Source: Couchioplanes azureus (GTDB lineage: Bacteria; Actinomycetota; Actinomycetes; Mycobacteriales; Micromonosporaceae). Taken from it: DNA of 64,000 bases. The notes under the pieces are model-generated. The model did not search any database, was not told where the DNA came from, and was given only the letters and a program-made list of their open reading frames with translations. The translations under genes and the position numbers were made by a program. Shown piece by piece: positions 51,387 through 61,083 of this stretch (positions are counted from its first letter, which is position 1; each line of letters starts with the position of its first letter). Location of the stretch: assembly GCF_014648355.1 (NCBI RefSeq), contig NZ_BMQY01000003.1, positions 120,186-184,185 of the forward strand, written 5' to 3'.

Positions 51387-53669
51387 TCACTCTTTCACCA
51401 GCAGGGCGACGGGATAGGTGTGCAGCAGGTCGGCCACGGCGAGGCGGCTTCCGCCGTAGCTGGTGCTGGTGAAGGCTTCCGTCCAGGTATGGCCGTCGAG
51501 TGTCAGCGTGGTGTCGTGCCAGCCGCCGTGGCGTGACAATCCCACCGGCAGGCGGGTGGCGACCACCACCACCCCGCCGCGGTCGAAGGCGAGCACGTGC
51601 TCGGCGACGCGCCCCTCGGCGTACACGCGGCGGTAGTCGCTGAACAGTTCCGGGCGTTGCCGGCGCAGGCGCAGCGTACGGCTGGTGACCAGCAGCTTGG
51701 CCGCGCCGCCGGCGTCGATCGGCGGCTGCCAGCCGTCGTCGAGGCGGGCGAGCAGCTCGCGGCGCATGCCGAAGTCGACCGGCCGCCGGTTGTCGGGATC
51801 GACCAGGGAGTGGTCCCACAGCTCGGTGCCCTGGTAGACGTCGGGGACGCCGGGCATGGCGAGCTGCACGAGCTTCTGGCCGAGCGCGTTCGACCAGCCG
51901 GGTGCGGTGATCGAGCGGGCGAAGCCGTCCACCTCGCCGTGCAGGGCCGGGTCGTCGTAGATCCGGTCCACCATGGCCCGCAGCGCGGCCTCGAACTCCT
52001 CGTCCTGCCTGGTCCAGCTGGTGCCGACGCCGCCCTCGCGGGCCGCCTTCAGCGCGTACGCCTGCAGCCGCTCCCGTTCGATCGGCCAGGCGCCGACCGC
52101 GGCCTGCCAGATCAGGTGGGCCAGCGCGGGATCCGGCAGCGGGGCGACGCGCACCCAGCGGCGGACCACCTCGGTCCAGTCGCCGGGCACCTCGGCCAGC
52201 ACGGCGAGCCGGGCCCGGACGTCCTCGCTGCGCTTGGTGTCGTGGGTGGAGAGGGTGGTCATGCCGTTCGGCCACCGCCGCTGCCGCTCGTCGGCGAAGT
52301 CGTGGAACTCGTCGGGGCTCACCCCGAACTTGGCCGGGTCGTTGCCCACCTCGTTGCGGGCGGTGAAGCGGGTCCACCGGTAGAACGCGGTGTCCTCCAC
52401 GCCCTTGGCCATCACCGCGCCGGTGTACTGCTGGAAGCGCAGCGCCAGCTCGTCGGCCGGGTTGCGCAGCCGGGCGGTGAGCTGGTCCAGGGCGGGGATC
52501 AGGCCCGGCCGCCGGCGGCCCGCCTCGGCGCGCGCCCTGGCCAGGTGCCGGGACCCGAAGGGCAGGTACGAGCGGTAGACCGGGAAGCAGGCGGCCAGCT
52601 CGGCGAGCGCCGGGCCGGCGCCCTCGATCTCCGGCACGAGTCGGCCCATCCGGGCGAGCTCGGCGGCGAGCTGGGTGGTCGCCAGCTGGTACTTGGTCTG
52701 GTGGACGAGGTCCTGCCAGCTCGTCTCGCCGCCGGTCAGGTGGTGGTCGAGGGTGTCGAAGAACGCCTCGGTGGTGGGGTCGACGAAGACGCCGCAGACC
52801 TCGGCCAGCGCGTCGTAACCGGTGGTGCCGGCGACCGGCCAGTCCGGCAGCTCCTCCCCCGGCTCCAGGATCTTCTCGACCACGATCCAGGCGTCCGGCG
52901 CCGCCTCGTGCAGCCGCCGCAGGTACTCGCCGGGATCGCGCAGGCCGTCCGGGTGGTCGACCCGGATGCCCTGCACGGCGCCCTCGGCGTACCAGCGCAG
53001 GATCTCCCGGTGGGTGGCCTCGAAGACCTCCGGGTCCTCGACCCGCAGCCCGGCGAGGTCCACGATGGCGAAGAAGCGCCGGTAGTTGAGCTCGGCGTCG
53101 CCGCGGGTCCAGTTGACCAGCTCGTAGTGCTGCCGGTCGTGGACCTCCCGCGCGCTGCCCCCGCCGGTGCCCTCGGCGATCGGGTACCGCTTGTCGAAGT
53201 AGTGCAGCTCGCCGTCCTCGACGCGCAGGTGGTCGAGGGCGTCCGGCTCGTCGGCGAGCACCGGGATCAGCAGCTTCCCGCGTTCCCAGTCGATGTCGTA
53301 GAACTTCGCGTACTGCGACTGCCGCCCGTTCTTCAGCACGTCCCACCACGTCGGGTTGGCGGCGGGCACGGCCACCCCGGCGTGGTTGGGCACGATGTCG
53401 ACGACCAGGCCCAGCCCGGCGGCGTCCAGCGCTTTGCGGAGCGCCTGCCGGCCCTGCTCGCCACCGAGCGCCGGGCTGGCCCCGCCGTGGTCCACGACGT
53501 CGTAGCCGTGCTCGGAGCCGGGGACGGCGGTGAGGATCGGCGCCGTGTAGAGGTGGCTCACGCCGAGGTCGGCCAGGTAGTCGGCGAGTTCCGCGGTGCT
53601 CTTGAAACCGAAGTCGGGACGGATCTGGACGCGGTAGGTACCGGATGGGGCGTCAGCGGCTGAGGGCAT
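51387..53669 (-). CDS. treY: Malto-oligosyltrehalose synthase
   Basis: The 760-residue GH13 enzyme rearranges the terminal alpha-1,4 bond of a maltodextrin to alpha,alpha-1,1. Features: GTYRVQIRPDFGF, VVDIVPNHAGV, GIRVDHPDGLRDP (nucleophile Asp), IVVEKIL (Glu), TLSTHDTKRSEDVR and MPGVPDVYQGTEL. The length is normal for TreY. Its ATG overlaps the treX stop by one base (TAATG). The three tre genes form one operon running treX-treY-treZ. Confidence 0.95.
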   Translation of the reverse strand: MPSAADAPSGTYRVQIRPDFGFKSTAELADYLADLGVSHLYTAPILTAVPGSEHGYDVVDHGGASPALGGEQGRQALRKALDAAGLGLVVDIVPNHAGVAVPAANPTWWDVLKNGRQSQYAKFYDIDWERGKLLIPVLADEPDALDHLRVEDGELHYFDKRYPIAEGTGGGSAREVHDRQHYELVNWTRGDAELNYRRFFAIVDLAGLRVEDPEVFEATHREILRWYAEGAVQGIRVDHPDGLRDPGEYLRRLHEAAPDAWIVVEKILEPGEELPDWPVAGTTGYDALAEVCGVFVDPTTEAFFDTLDHHLTGGETSWQDLVHQTKYQLATTQLAAELARMGRLVPEIEGAGPALAELAACFPVYRSYLPFGSRHLARARAEAGRRRPGLIPALDQLTARLRNPADELALRFQQYTGAVMAKGVEDTAFYRWTRFTARNEVGNDPAKFGVSPDEFHDFADERQRRWPNGMTTLSTHDTKRSEDVRARLAVLAEVPGDWTEVVRRWVRVAPLPDPALAHLIWQAAVGAWPIERERLQAYALKAAREGGVGTSWTRQDEEFEAALRAMVDRIYDDPALHGEVDGFARSITAPGWSNALGQKLVQLAMPGVPDVYQGTELWDHSLVDPDNRRPVDFGMRRELLARLDDGWQPPIDAGGAAKLLVTSRTLRLRRQRPELFSDYRRVYAEGRVAEHVLAFDRGGVVVVATRLPVGLSRHGGWHDTTLTLDGHTWTEAFTSTSYGGSRLAVADLLHTYPVALLVKE

Positions 53670-55780
53670 TAAACCGTCCTGTCCAAGACGATGAGCGAGC
53701 GGTCCGGAACGAGGATCGTGGAGCCCGCCTCGACCACGTTGGGGCGGTCGGGCGACGGTTCGGCCGTCTCGATGACCTTCTCCCACTTCTCGCCGTACTC
53801 GGCGGGCGGGGTGACGAACTCAATCGGCGCGTCGTGGGCGTTGAAGAAGAGCAGGAACGAGCTGTCGACGTGGCGCTGGCCGTACTGGCCGCGCTCGCGG
53901 ATGCCCTCGCCGTTGACGAACAGCGCGACCGCGCGGCCGAAGTCGTTGCCCCAGTCGTCGCCGGCCATCTGGCGCCCGTCCGGGGTGAACCACTCCAGGT
54001 CCGGCAGCGGGTCGCCGCCGCCACGGGCGGTGACCGGCAGGCCGGTGAAGAACCGGCGCCGCTGGAAGACCTGGTGGCGGTGGCGGAACGCGGTCAGCTT
54101 GCGGGTGAACTCCAGCAGCGTCTCGTCGGCGGAGTCCCAGTCGATCCAGCTCAGCTCGTTGTCCTGGCAGTACGCGTTGTTGTTGCCCTGCTGGGTGCGG
54201 CCGAGCTCGTCGCCGTGCGAGATCATCGGCACGCCCTGGCTGAGCATCAGCGTGGCCAGGAAGTTGCGCCGCTGCTTGGCGCGCAGCGCGAGCACGGCCG
54301 GGTCGTCGGTCGGGCCCTCGGTGCCGCAGTTCCAGGAGCGGTTGTGGCTCTCGCCGTCCCGGTTCTCCTCGCCGTTGGCCTCGTTGTGCTTGTCGTTGTA
54401 CGAGACCAGGTCGTTGAGCGTGAAGCCGTCGTGCGCGGTGACGAAGTTGATCGAGTGGAACGGCTTGCGGCCGTCGTCCTGGTAGAGGTCGGCCGAGCCG
54501 GTGATCCGGCTGGCGAACTCGGCCAGGGTGGCCGGCTCACCGCGCCAGAAGTCCCGCACGGTGTCGCGGTACTTGCCGTTCCACTCCGTCCAGTTCGGCG
54601 GGAAGTTGCCGACCTGGTAGCCGCCCGGGCCGACGTCCCACGGCTCGGCGATCAGCTTCACCTGGCCGACCACCGGGTCCTGCTGCACGACCTCGAAGAA
54701 GGTGGACAGCCGGTCGACGTCGTAGAACTCGCGGGCCAGGGTGGACGCGAGGTCGAAGCGGAAGCCGTCGACGTGCATCTCGGTGACCCAGTAGCGCAGC
54801 GAGTCCATGATCAGCTGGAGGCTCTGCGGGCTGCGCACGTTGAGGCTGTTACCCGTACCCGTGTAATCCATGTAGAAATTCGGCTGGTCGTCCACGAGCC
54901 GGTAGTAGGTCCGGTTGTCGATGCCCTTGAGACTCATGGTCGGGCCCAGGTGGTTGCCCTCCGCCGTGTGGTTGTAGACGACGTCGAGGATGACCTCCAT
55001 GCCGGCCGCGTGCAGGGCCTTGACCATGCCCCGGAACTCCTGGGTCTGCTGGCCGAGCGAGCCCATCGCGGAGTATCCGTGGTACGGCGCGAAGAAGCCC
55101 AGGGTGTTGTAGCCCCAGTAGTTGCGCAGGCCCAGGTCGTCGAGGCGGTTGTCGTGCACGAACTGGTGCACGGGCATCAGCTCGAGCGCGGTCACGCCCA
55201 GCTTGGCGAGGTGTTCGATGATCGCCGGGTGGCCGATGGCCGCGTACGTGCCGCGCATGTCCTTCGGCACCTCGGGATGGCGCTCGGTGAGGCCCTTCAC
55301 GTGCGCCTCGTAGATCACCGAGTGGTGGTACGGGATGTCCGGCCGCCGGTCGTTGCCCCAGTCGAAGTACGGGTTGACCACCACGCCCTTGGCCATGTGC
55401 GGCGCCGAGTCGAGGTCCGACATCTGGTCCGGGTTGTCGAAGTCGTACGCGTAGAGGCTCGGATGCCAGTCGATGTCCGAGTCGACCGCCCGCGCGTACG
55501 GGTCGAGCAGCAGCTTGTGCGGGTTGCAGCGCAGCCCCCGCGAGGGGTCGTACGGCCCGTACACGCGGTAGCCGTACCGCTGCCCCGGCTCCACGCCCGG
55601 CAGGTAGGCGTGCCACACGAAGGCGTCCTGCTCGTGCAGCTGGACCTTGCGCTCGTTCCCCGACGCGTCGAACAGGCACAGCTCCACGGCCTCGGCGACC
55701 TCCGAGAAGATCGCGAAGTTCGTGCCCGTCCCGTCGTACGTCGCCCCCAGTGGATACCGATGCCCCGGCCACACCTGCAT
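53669..55780 (-). CDS. treX: Glycogen debranching enzyme (TreX/GlgX, isoamylase type)
   Basis: The 703-residue GH13 enzyme cuts alpha-1,6 branches of glycogen so that TreY can act. Seen: N-terminal CBM48 ([19 protein letters not shown]), [25 protein letters not shown] (nucleophile Asp), [16 protein letters not shown] (Glu) and [17 protein letters not shown]. In an operon with treY and treZ the name TreX is preferred to GlgX. The leader of about 200 bases carries tandem hairpins. Confidence 0.94.
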   Translation of the reverse strand: MQVWPGHRYPLGATYDGTGTNFAIFSEVAEAVELCLFDASGNERKVQLHEQDAFVWHAYLPGVEPGQRYGYRVYGPYDPSRGLRCNPHKLLLDPYARAVDSDIDWHPSLYAYDFDNPDQMSDLDSAPHMAKGVVVNPYFDWGNDRRPDIPYHHSVIYEAHVKGLTERHPEVPKDMRGTYAAIGHPAIIEHLAKLGVTALELMPVHQFVHDNRLDDLGLRNYWGYNTLGFFAPYHGYSAMGSLGQQTQEFRGMVKALHAAGMEVILDVVYNHTAEGNHLGPTMSLKGIDNRTYYRLVDDQPNFYMDYTGTGNSLNVRSPQSLQLIMDSLRYWVTEMHVDGFRFDLASTLAREFYDVDRLSTFFEVVQQDPVVGQVKLIAEPWDVGPGGYQVGNFPPNWTEWNGKYRDTVRDFWRGEPATLAEFASRITGSADLYQDDGRKPFHSINFVTAHDGFTLNDLVSYNDKHNEANGEENRDGESHNRSWNCGTEGPTDDPAVLALRAKQRRNFLATLMLSQGVPMISHGDELGRTQQGNNNAYCQDNELSWIDWDSADETLLEFTRKLTAFRHRHQVFQRRRFFTGLPVTARGGGDPLPDLEWFTPDGRQMAGDDWGNDFGRAVALFVNGEGIRERGQYGQRHVDSSFLLFFNAHDAPIEFVTPPAEYGEKWEKVIETAEPSPDRPNVVEAGSTILVPDRSLIVLDRTV

Positions 55781-55810
55781 GCGCTGCTCCCACCCTCGAC
55801 CGTCGGTGCC

Positions 55811-55856
55811 CGCGGCCGCGAGGGGCCTCGCCGCGAGCGGGGCACGAATGCCCCGC
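55811..55856 (-). promoter_or_regulatory. Tandem hairpins in the treX leader
   Basis: GCGGGGCA (55837-55844) pairs with TGCCCCGC (55849-55856), an 8-bp stem; on the transcribed minus strand the loop is UUCG. Just downstream on that strand a CG-rich hairpin (GCGAGG/CCTCGC, about 55822-55835) follows. No U-run follows either one. They lie 31-76 bases upstream of the treX ATG and could attenuate or protect the tre transcript, or end the transcript of the UBP zinc finger gene. Confidence 0.45.
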
Positions 55857-55977
55857 CTTGGCGCGGTTCAATCCTGTACGGCCGGTCAGCGGTCATTCTC
55901 ACCGATGCGGCGGGTGACGTCTGCGCGACTGTCCGGTTACCCGCAGATACTTCGCCGGGTGGGTCGTACCGGGTGGA

Positions 55978-56244
55978 TCAGGGGCCGAGCACCTCGTCGA
56001 CGAAGCACCACCGCCACTTCTCGCCCGGCTCGTACGAGCGCATCACCGGATGCCCGGTCTGCTCGTGGTGCCGTGACATGTGCCGCCGCGGCGAGGAGTC
56101 GCAGCAGCCCACGTAGCCGCATTCCAGGCAGACCCGCAGATGGACCCAGTCCCGGAAGCCGGCGGGCACGCATTCCGGGCAGCCGGCCTGGTAGGGCGAG
56201 GCGGGGACCGCGTCGGTGGCCTTCTCGAGATGCTCGCAGGTCAA
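55978..56244 (-). CDS. UBP-type zinc finger protein
   Basis: The 88-residue protein is a single ZnF-UBP domain. Candidate ligands are C3, H5, C22, C25, C39, C42, C47, C48, H55, H59 and H65, with the core VCLECGYVGCCDSSPRRHMSRH and TGHPVM. In eukaryotes this fold binds the ubiquitin C-terminus; in actinobacteria it occurs alone and its partner is not known. Its ATG overlaps the stop of the CPA1 antiporter gene (ATGA), so it may regulate or attach to that transporter. Confidence 0.9.
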   Translation of the reverse strand: MTCEHLEKATDAVPASPYQAGCPECVPAGFRDWVHLRVCLECGYVGCCDSSPRRHMSRHHEQTGHPVMRSYEPGEKWRWCFVDEVLGP

Positions 56245-57812
56245 TCGTCACTCCGGGTCAGCTGGGACTCCTCCAGGTCGAGCTCGCGCTGGGCGCGGTT
56301 GAGCACTTCCTCGGAGATCCGCCCCTCGTTGCGGGCGACCTTGAAGACGTGCCGCTCGGCGGAGATCATCTCGCGCCGCAGCCGGCCGTACGCCGCCGAG
56401 GGGGTCTCCTGCTCCTGGCTGCCGAGCCGCTCCCAGGCCACGTTGGCCCGGCTGTCGGTCAGCGCGCGCAGCCGCTCGACCACCGAGGCGGGCGCGCCCT
56501 CGGCGTGCTCCTCCAGCCGCTCGCGGGCCGCGCGGCTCGCCGCGTGCTGGACGCTGGCCTCGGCGAGCGCGTCCTCGGCGGCGGTGTCCTCGCGCACGCC
56601 CAGGCGCCGCGCCAGCATCGGCAGCGTGGTGCCCTGGACCAGCAGGGTCAGCACGATGGTGGCGAACGCCACGAAGACGAACAGGTCACGCGGATACCCG
56701 CCGGCCACCTCGTCGGCCTCCGGCAGGGTCAGCACCGCGGCGAGCGTGACGACGCCGCGCATGCCGGCCCACGCGACGACGGTGGGCACCGCGGGCGGCG
56801 GGCGGTCCTCGCGGGCCCGGATCCGCGGCACGAGGCGGGCCAGGTAGGTGGCCGGATACACCCACACGAAGCGCGCGGCCACCAGGGTCAGGAACACCAG
56901 TGCGGTGACCCGGGCGGTGCTCGCCACGCCGGTCTCCAGGTGGCCGATCAGCTCGCGCAGCTGCAGACCGACGAGAAGGAAGACGACGCCCTCCAGCAGG
57001 AAGGTGATCAGCCGCCAGACCGCGTCCATCTGCAGCCTCGACGTCGGCGACAACAGGTACGGGATCCGGTGCCCGAGGTAGAGGCCCGCCACCACGACCG
57101 CGACCACGCTCGAAGAGTGCACCTCCTCGGCGACGATCACCACGACGAACGGGGTGAGCAGCGACACGGCGTCGTCGAGCAGCGGGTCGACGATCCGACG
57201 GTGCAGCCAGGCCGCCCCCACCGCGGCGACGAGGCCGAGCAGCACGCCGCCGCCGGCCTTCAGCGCCACCTCGCCGGCGATGTCGAGGAACCCGACCGCC
57301 GAGCCGAGCAGCGCCGCGGCCGCGATCCGGACCATGACCAGGGCGGTGGCGTCGTTGAGCAGGCTCTCGCCCTCGAGGATGACCACCACCCGCCGGGGCA
57401 GGCCGATGCGGCGGGCGATCGCGGTCGCCGACACCGCGTCGGGCGGGGCGACCACCGCGCCCAGGGCGACGCAGGCCGCCAGGGGCACCTCGGGCAGCAG
57501 GGCGTGCAGCACGAAGCCGGTGACGAAGGCGGTGAAGATCACCAGCCCGACGGCGAGCAGCAGGATCGGGCGCAGCGCCCGGCGGAAGGCGACGAGGTTG
57601 GTCTGCAGGGCCGCCACGTAGAGCAATGGCGGCAGGATGCCGATCAGCACGAGCTCCGGCTCGACCCGGATCTCCGGGACGCCGGGCACGAAGGACAGGC
57701 CCAGACCGGCCACCAGCAGCACCAGCGGCGCGATGAAGCCGAGCCGCCGGGCCAGCGCGGCGCCGAGCACACAGATCGCCACGATCACGACGGTGTCGAC
57801 GATGGGTTGCAT
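56241..57812 (-). CDS. Na+/H+ antiporter (CPA1/NhaP type)
   Basis: The 523-residue protein has about 12 membrane helices and the signature AVVAPPDAVSATAI, followed by LEGESLLNDATALVMVRI with the essential Glu/Asn-Asp. AGMRGVVTLAAVLTLPEA is the late family motif. A charged cytoplasmic tail of about 130 residues (VREDTAAEDALAEAS, ERLEEHAEG, YGRLRREMISAE) follows the last helix, a likely regulatory region. It is the upstream gene of an operon with the UBP zinc finger gene and is divergent from the OleA-like operon. Confidence 0.92.
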   Translation of the reverse strand: MQPIVDTVVIVAICVLGAALARRLGFIAPLVLLVAGLGLSFVPGVPEIRVEPELVLIGILPPLLYVAALQTNLVAFRRALRPILLLAVGLVIFTAFVTGFVLHALLPEVPLAACVALGAVVAPPDAVSATAIARRIGLPRRVVVILEGESLLNDATALVMVRIAAAALLGSAVGFLDIAGEVALKAGGGVLLGLVAAVGAAWLHRRIVDPLLDDAVSLLTPFVVVIVAEEVHSSSVVAVVVAGLYLGHRIPYLLSPTSRLQMDAVWRLITFLLEGVVFLLVGLQLRELIGHLETGVASTARVTALVFLTLVAARFVWVYPATYLARLVPRIRAREDRPPPAVPTVVAWAGMRGVVTLAAVLTLPEADEVAGGYPRDLFVFVAFATIVLTLLVQGTTLPMLARRLGVREDTAAEDALAEASVQHAASRAARERLEEHAEGAPASVVERLRALTDSRANVAWERLGSQEQETPSAAYGRLRREMISAERHVFKVARNEGRISEEVLNRAQRELDLEESQLTRSDD

Positions 57813-57890
57813 GCGCGCAGCTTAGGGCCTAGAAAATTTGAGCCGTTCTACTCACGCACCCGGCCCGGGCGATGCTGGAGGCTGGCGGCC

Positions 57891-58901
57891 ATGACCTCGA
57901 TCGTTCCCCGCGTGGGCATCACCGCGGTGGCCAGCGCCCTGCCCGAGCGGGAGGTGAGCACCGCCGACCTGCAACGGCGGGTCGCCACGGCGAGCGGCCT
58001 GCCGCTGCCGGCCGGGATGTTCGCGCGGGCCACCGGCATCGACCGGCGCCGGGTCGCCGCCGCCGACGAGTACGCCTCCGACCTGGCCGTCCGCGCCGGC
58101 CGGCGGGCCCTGGCCCAGGCCGGGCTGGACGCGCTCGACGTCGACCTGCTGCTGTTCGCGTCCGCCACCCGGGACATGGTGGAGCCGGCGACCGCGCACG
58201 TGGTGCAGGCGGCGCTGGGCAGCCGGGCGCACGCCCTGGACGTCACGAACGCGTGCAACAGCTTCCTCAACGGCATCGACCTGGCCCGCTCGATGATCAT
58301 GGCCGGCCGGGCGGGTCGGGCCCTGGTGGTCACCGGGGAGACCCCCACCCGCGCGATGCGCCCGGCGCTCGACGGCATGGCGCAGGCGCGTACGGCGATG
58401 GCCGGCTACACCTTCGGCGACGCGGGCGCGGCCGTGCTGGTCGAGCCGGTCGAGGCCGGCGGCATCCTGGACGTCGACAGCGAGACCCATTCCGAGCACT
58501 GGCCGGCCGGCGGCATCTTCGGCGGCGGCTCGCGGCACCCGCGCGGCGACGAGCACACCTACTTCACCGGCGACGGGCACCGGCTACGGGGCATCTTCGA
58601 GAAGATCGGGACCGGCGTGCTGGAGCGGGTCGCGTACCGCACCGGCCTGGGCTGGGACGACTACGCCAGGGTCCTGGTGCACCAGGTGAGCGTGCCCTAC
58701 CTGCGGCGGTTCGTCGAGGTGGCCGGGGTGCCGGCCGACAAGCTCGAGGTCACGGTGACCGAGCTGGGCAACATGGCCAGTGCCACGCTGGGCGTGCAGC
58801 TGGCCCGGGTCCACCACCGGCTGCGCCCCGGCGACCGGGTACTGCTCGTCGGCCTCGGCGGCGGCGTGAGCCTGATGACCATGGTCTGGGAAGTGTCATG
58901 A
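57891..58901 (+). CDS. OleA-like condensing enzyme (thiolase/FabH superfamily)
   Basis: The 336-residue protein is a condensing enzyme with catalytic Cys at about residue 122 (DVTNACNSFLNGIDLA), His about 264 (LVHQVSVPYLRRF) and Asn about 294 (ELGNMASATLGV). SATRDMVEPATAHVVQ and the wording around the Cys look closer to OleA, which joins two acyl-CoAs by Claisen condensation, than to FabH of fatty acid synthesis; Glu98 stands about where OleA has its base Glu117 (spacing only, not aligned). It is the first gene of a six-gene overlapping operon. ATG 57891 has GGAGG upstream. Confidence 0.83.
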   Translation: MTSIVPRVGITAVASALPEREVSTADLQRRVATASGLPLPAGMFARATGIDRRRVAAADEYASDLAVRAGRRALAQAGLDALDVDLLLFASATRDMVEPATAHVVQAALGSRAHALDVTNACNSFLNGIDLARSMIMAGRAGRALVVTGETPTRAMRPALDGMAQARTAMAGYTFGDAGAAVLVEPVEAGGILDVDSETHSEHWPAGGIFGGGSRHPRGDEHTYFTGDGHRLRGIFEKIGTGVLERVAYRTGLGWDDYARVLVHQVSVPYLRRFVEVAGVPADKLEVTVTELGNMASATLGVQLARVHHRLRPGDRVLLVGLGGGVSLMTMVWEVS

Positions 58902-59632
58902 CGACGGACCTGTGGGTGATCGTGCCGGCGTACGACGAGGGGCTGCGGATCCGGCAGACGCTCGACGCCCTGGCGGCGCAGACCGACACGAACTTCACGC
59001 TGCTCGTGGTGGACAACGGCTCCACCGACGGCACCGCGGAGATCGCGCGGGGCTTCGCGGCGCCCTTCGGGGTGCATGTGCTGGTCGAGCCCGAGAAGGG
59101 CGTCGGCTGCGCGGTCGACACCGGTTTCCGGCACGCCATCGCCCAGGGGGCCACGCTGCTCGCCCGGACCGACGCGGACTGCCTGCCGCGGCGCGGGTGG
59201 CTGGCGGCGGCGCGGGCCGAGCTGACCGGCGGCGCGGGAATGGTGTGCGGCCGGATCACCGCGCGGCGCGACGAGCACGGGCCGCTCGGCCGGGCGGCGT
59301 TCCGCGGCCTGGTGGCCCTCGCCGCCGCCTTCGGGCGGCTGCGCCCGGCGCACCGGGCGCAGGGGTATCTGGCCCCCTACCGCATGCACGCGGGCAACAA
59401 CATGGCGATCACCGCGGAGCTCTACCAGGCGTGCGGCGGCATGCCCCGGCGTCCCTCCCCCACCGACCGCACGTTCCTCAACCGGGTACGCCGCACCACC
59501 GCGGCGATCCGGCACAGCCGCGCGATGGTGGTGGAGAACTCGACGCGGCGGCTGGCGGCGTACGGGATCGTCGGCACGGCCCGGTGGTATCTCGACCGCG
59601 GCAGCGGCTCGCGCACGGTGGACCCCCGCTGA
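58898..59632 (+). CDS. GT2-family glycosyltransferase
   Basis: The 244-residue GT-A fold enzyme has VIVPAYDEGLRIRQTLDAL at the N-terminus, VVDNGSTDGTAEIA and the metal-binding RTDADCLP (DxD). MHAGNNMAITAELYQACGGMP is the acceptor-side motif. No membrane segment is seen. It overlaps the condensing enzyme gene as ATGA and the ligase gene as TGATG. It is a paralog of the second GT2 gene in this operon. Sugar donor and acceptor are unknown. Confidence 0.88.
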   Translation: MTTDLWVIVPAYDEGLRIRQTLDALAAQTDTNFTLLVVDNGSTDGTAEIARGFAAPFGVHVLVEPEKGVGCAVDTGFRHAIAQGATLLARTDADCLPRRGWLAAARAELTGGAGMVCGRITARRDEHGPLGRAAFRGLVALAAAFGRLRPAHRAQGYLAPYRMHAGNNMAITAELYQACGGMPRRPSPTDRTFLNRVRRTTAAIRHSRAMVVENSTRRLAAYGIVGTARWYLDRGSGSRTVDPR

Positions 59633-61083
59633 TGCTCGCCGACCTCATCGCGGGCCTGCGCGACGACGACCCCCGCCCGGCCGTACTCGGCTGCGGGCGC
59701 GGCGGCCGGCCGGTGGTGCGCGTCACCCGCGGCGAGCTCAGCCGGCTGACCGGCGGCTACGCGGCCGCCCTGCACGCGCGCAGGCTGGCCGCCGGCGACA
59801 CGGTGGGCGTCGCCGTACGTCCCGGGCCGCGCTCGCTCGCCGTGCTGCTGGCGGCGTACCACCTGGGGCTGCGGGTGGCGGTGCTGGATCCGGCCGCGGG
59901 CCCGGACGTGCTCCGGGCCCGGCTGGCCACGGCCGGACCGAGGCTGGTCCTCGCCGACGCGGCGGCGCAGGCCGTCGCGGGCTGGGCGGCGCCGCTGGCC
60001 CGCCGGGCCCGCCTCGCCCTGCCCGACCTCGCCGCCCTGGCCCCGGTCGTCACCGTGGGGCGGCGGCTGCCGGGCTGCGCGGCGGCGATGACGCCGGCGG
60101 CCGGGCCGGTCCCCCGCGGCTACGACGGCGACGGCGACGCGGTGGTGGTCTTCACGTCGGGCACGACCAGCCGGCCGCGGGCCGTGGTGCACAGTCGGGC
60201 CGGCCTCGACGCGGGCCTGCGTACCGTCCACGACCTGGTCCGGGTGCGGGCGGACCGGCCGGTGCTGGGCGGCACGTTCTTCGTCCTCGTCCCGGCGCTG
60301 GCGGCGGGGGCACCGGTCGCGCTGCCGGAGCGCCGCCCCGAGCGGCTGGTGCGGCAGACGGCCCGCCTGGCTCCCCAGGCGACCTACCTGACGCCGCCGC
60401 AGGTGCGCGCCGCGCTGGCCGCCGGCGTCCGGTTCACCGGGCGGGTCTACAGCGGCTCCGCCCCGGTCAGCGCGGAGCTGCTCGGGCGGGTCCGCAGGGC
60501 GGGCGCGGACGAGGCCTGGGGCGTCTACGCGCTCACCGAGGTCTTCCCCGCCGCGGCGGTGGAGGCCACCGAGAAGGCGGCGTTCACCGCCTCCGGCGAC
60601 CTGGTCGGCGAGCTGGTGCCCGGCGTGCGCGCCCGCACCGACGAGCGGGGCCAGCTGCTGCTCGCCGGGGCCAACGCCGCGCACCGCTATCTCGGCGAGG
60701 AGCCCCGGGAGTGGATCGCCACCGGCGACGTCGGCCGGGTCGAGGGCACCCGCGTGGTGCTCGGCGGGCGCTGCAAGGACATGATCCTGCGCGGTGCCGA
60801 GAACATCTATCCCGGACTGTACGAGCCCGCGCTGCACGTCCCCGGCGTCGAGCTGGCCGTGATCGTGGGCGTACCGCACGGCGACGGCGACGAGCGGGTG
60901 GTCGCGGTGGTGCAGCCCGCGGCCGGCGTCTCCGCCGGGACGGTGCACGCGGCCCTGCGCCTCCCGCTCCAGCGGATGGGCTCGGCGCGGCCGGACGCGG
61001 TGGTGCTCGCCGAGGTCCCGCTCTCCGGCCGGTCCCGCAAGCCCGACCGGGCCGCGGCGGCACGCCTGGCGGCGCTGTCATGA
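59632..61083 (+). CDS. AMP-dependent acyl ligase (OleC/acyl-CoA synthetase-like)
   Basis: The 483-residue adenylate-forming enzyme shows VVVFTSGTTSRPRAVVHS (P-loop-like A3), ALTEVFP (A5), ATGDVGRVEGTRVVLGGRCKDMILRGAENIYP (A7/A8) and the terminal SGRSRKPDRAA with the catalytic Lys. It activates a carboxylic acid as acyl-AMP. In an operon with an OleA-like enzyme, an OleC-type beta-lactone synthetase is a reasonable reading, but an ordinary acyl-CoA or acyl-ACP ligase is possible. It is shorter than typical OleC (about 550 residues). Confidence 0.82.
   Translation: MLADLIAGLRDDDPRPAVLGCGRGGRPVVRVTRGELSRLTGGYAAALHARRLAAGDTVGVAVRPGPRSLAVLLAAYHLGLRVAVLDPAAGPDVLRARLATAGPRLVLADAAAQAVAGWAAPLARRARLALPDLAALAPVVTVGRRLPGCAAAMTPAAGPVPRGYDGDGDAVVVFTSGTTSRPRAVVHSRAGLDAGLRTVHDLVRVRADRPVLGGTFFVLVPALAAGAPVALPERRPERLVRQTARLAPQATYLTPPQVRAALAAGVRFTGRVYSGSAPVSAELLGRVRRAGADEAWGVYALTEVFPAAAVEATEKAAFTASGDLVGELVPGVRARTDERGQLLLAGANAAHRYLGEEPREWIATGDVGRVEGTRVVLGGRCKDMILRGAENIYPGLYEPALHVPGVELAVIVGVPHGDGDERVVAVVQPAAGVSAGTVHAALRLPLQRMGSARPDAVVLAEVPLSGRSRKPDRAAAARLAALS

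Noticed and set aside
49651..53349. Single 1232-codon frame covering treZ and part of treY
   Set aside because: The first two thirds of a residue-poor stretch are an out-of-frame reading of treY. The genuine treZ begins at 51384.
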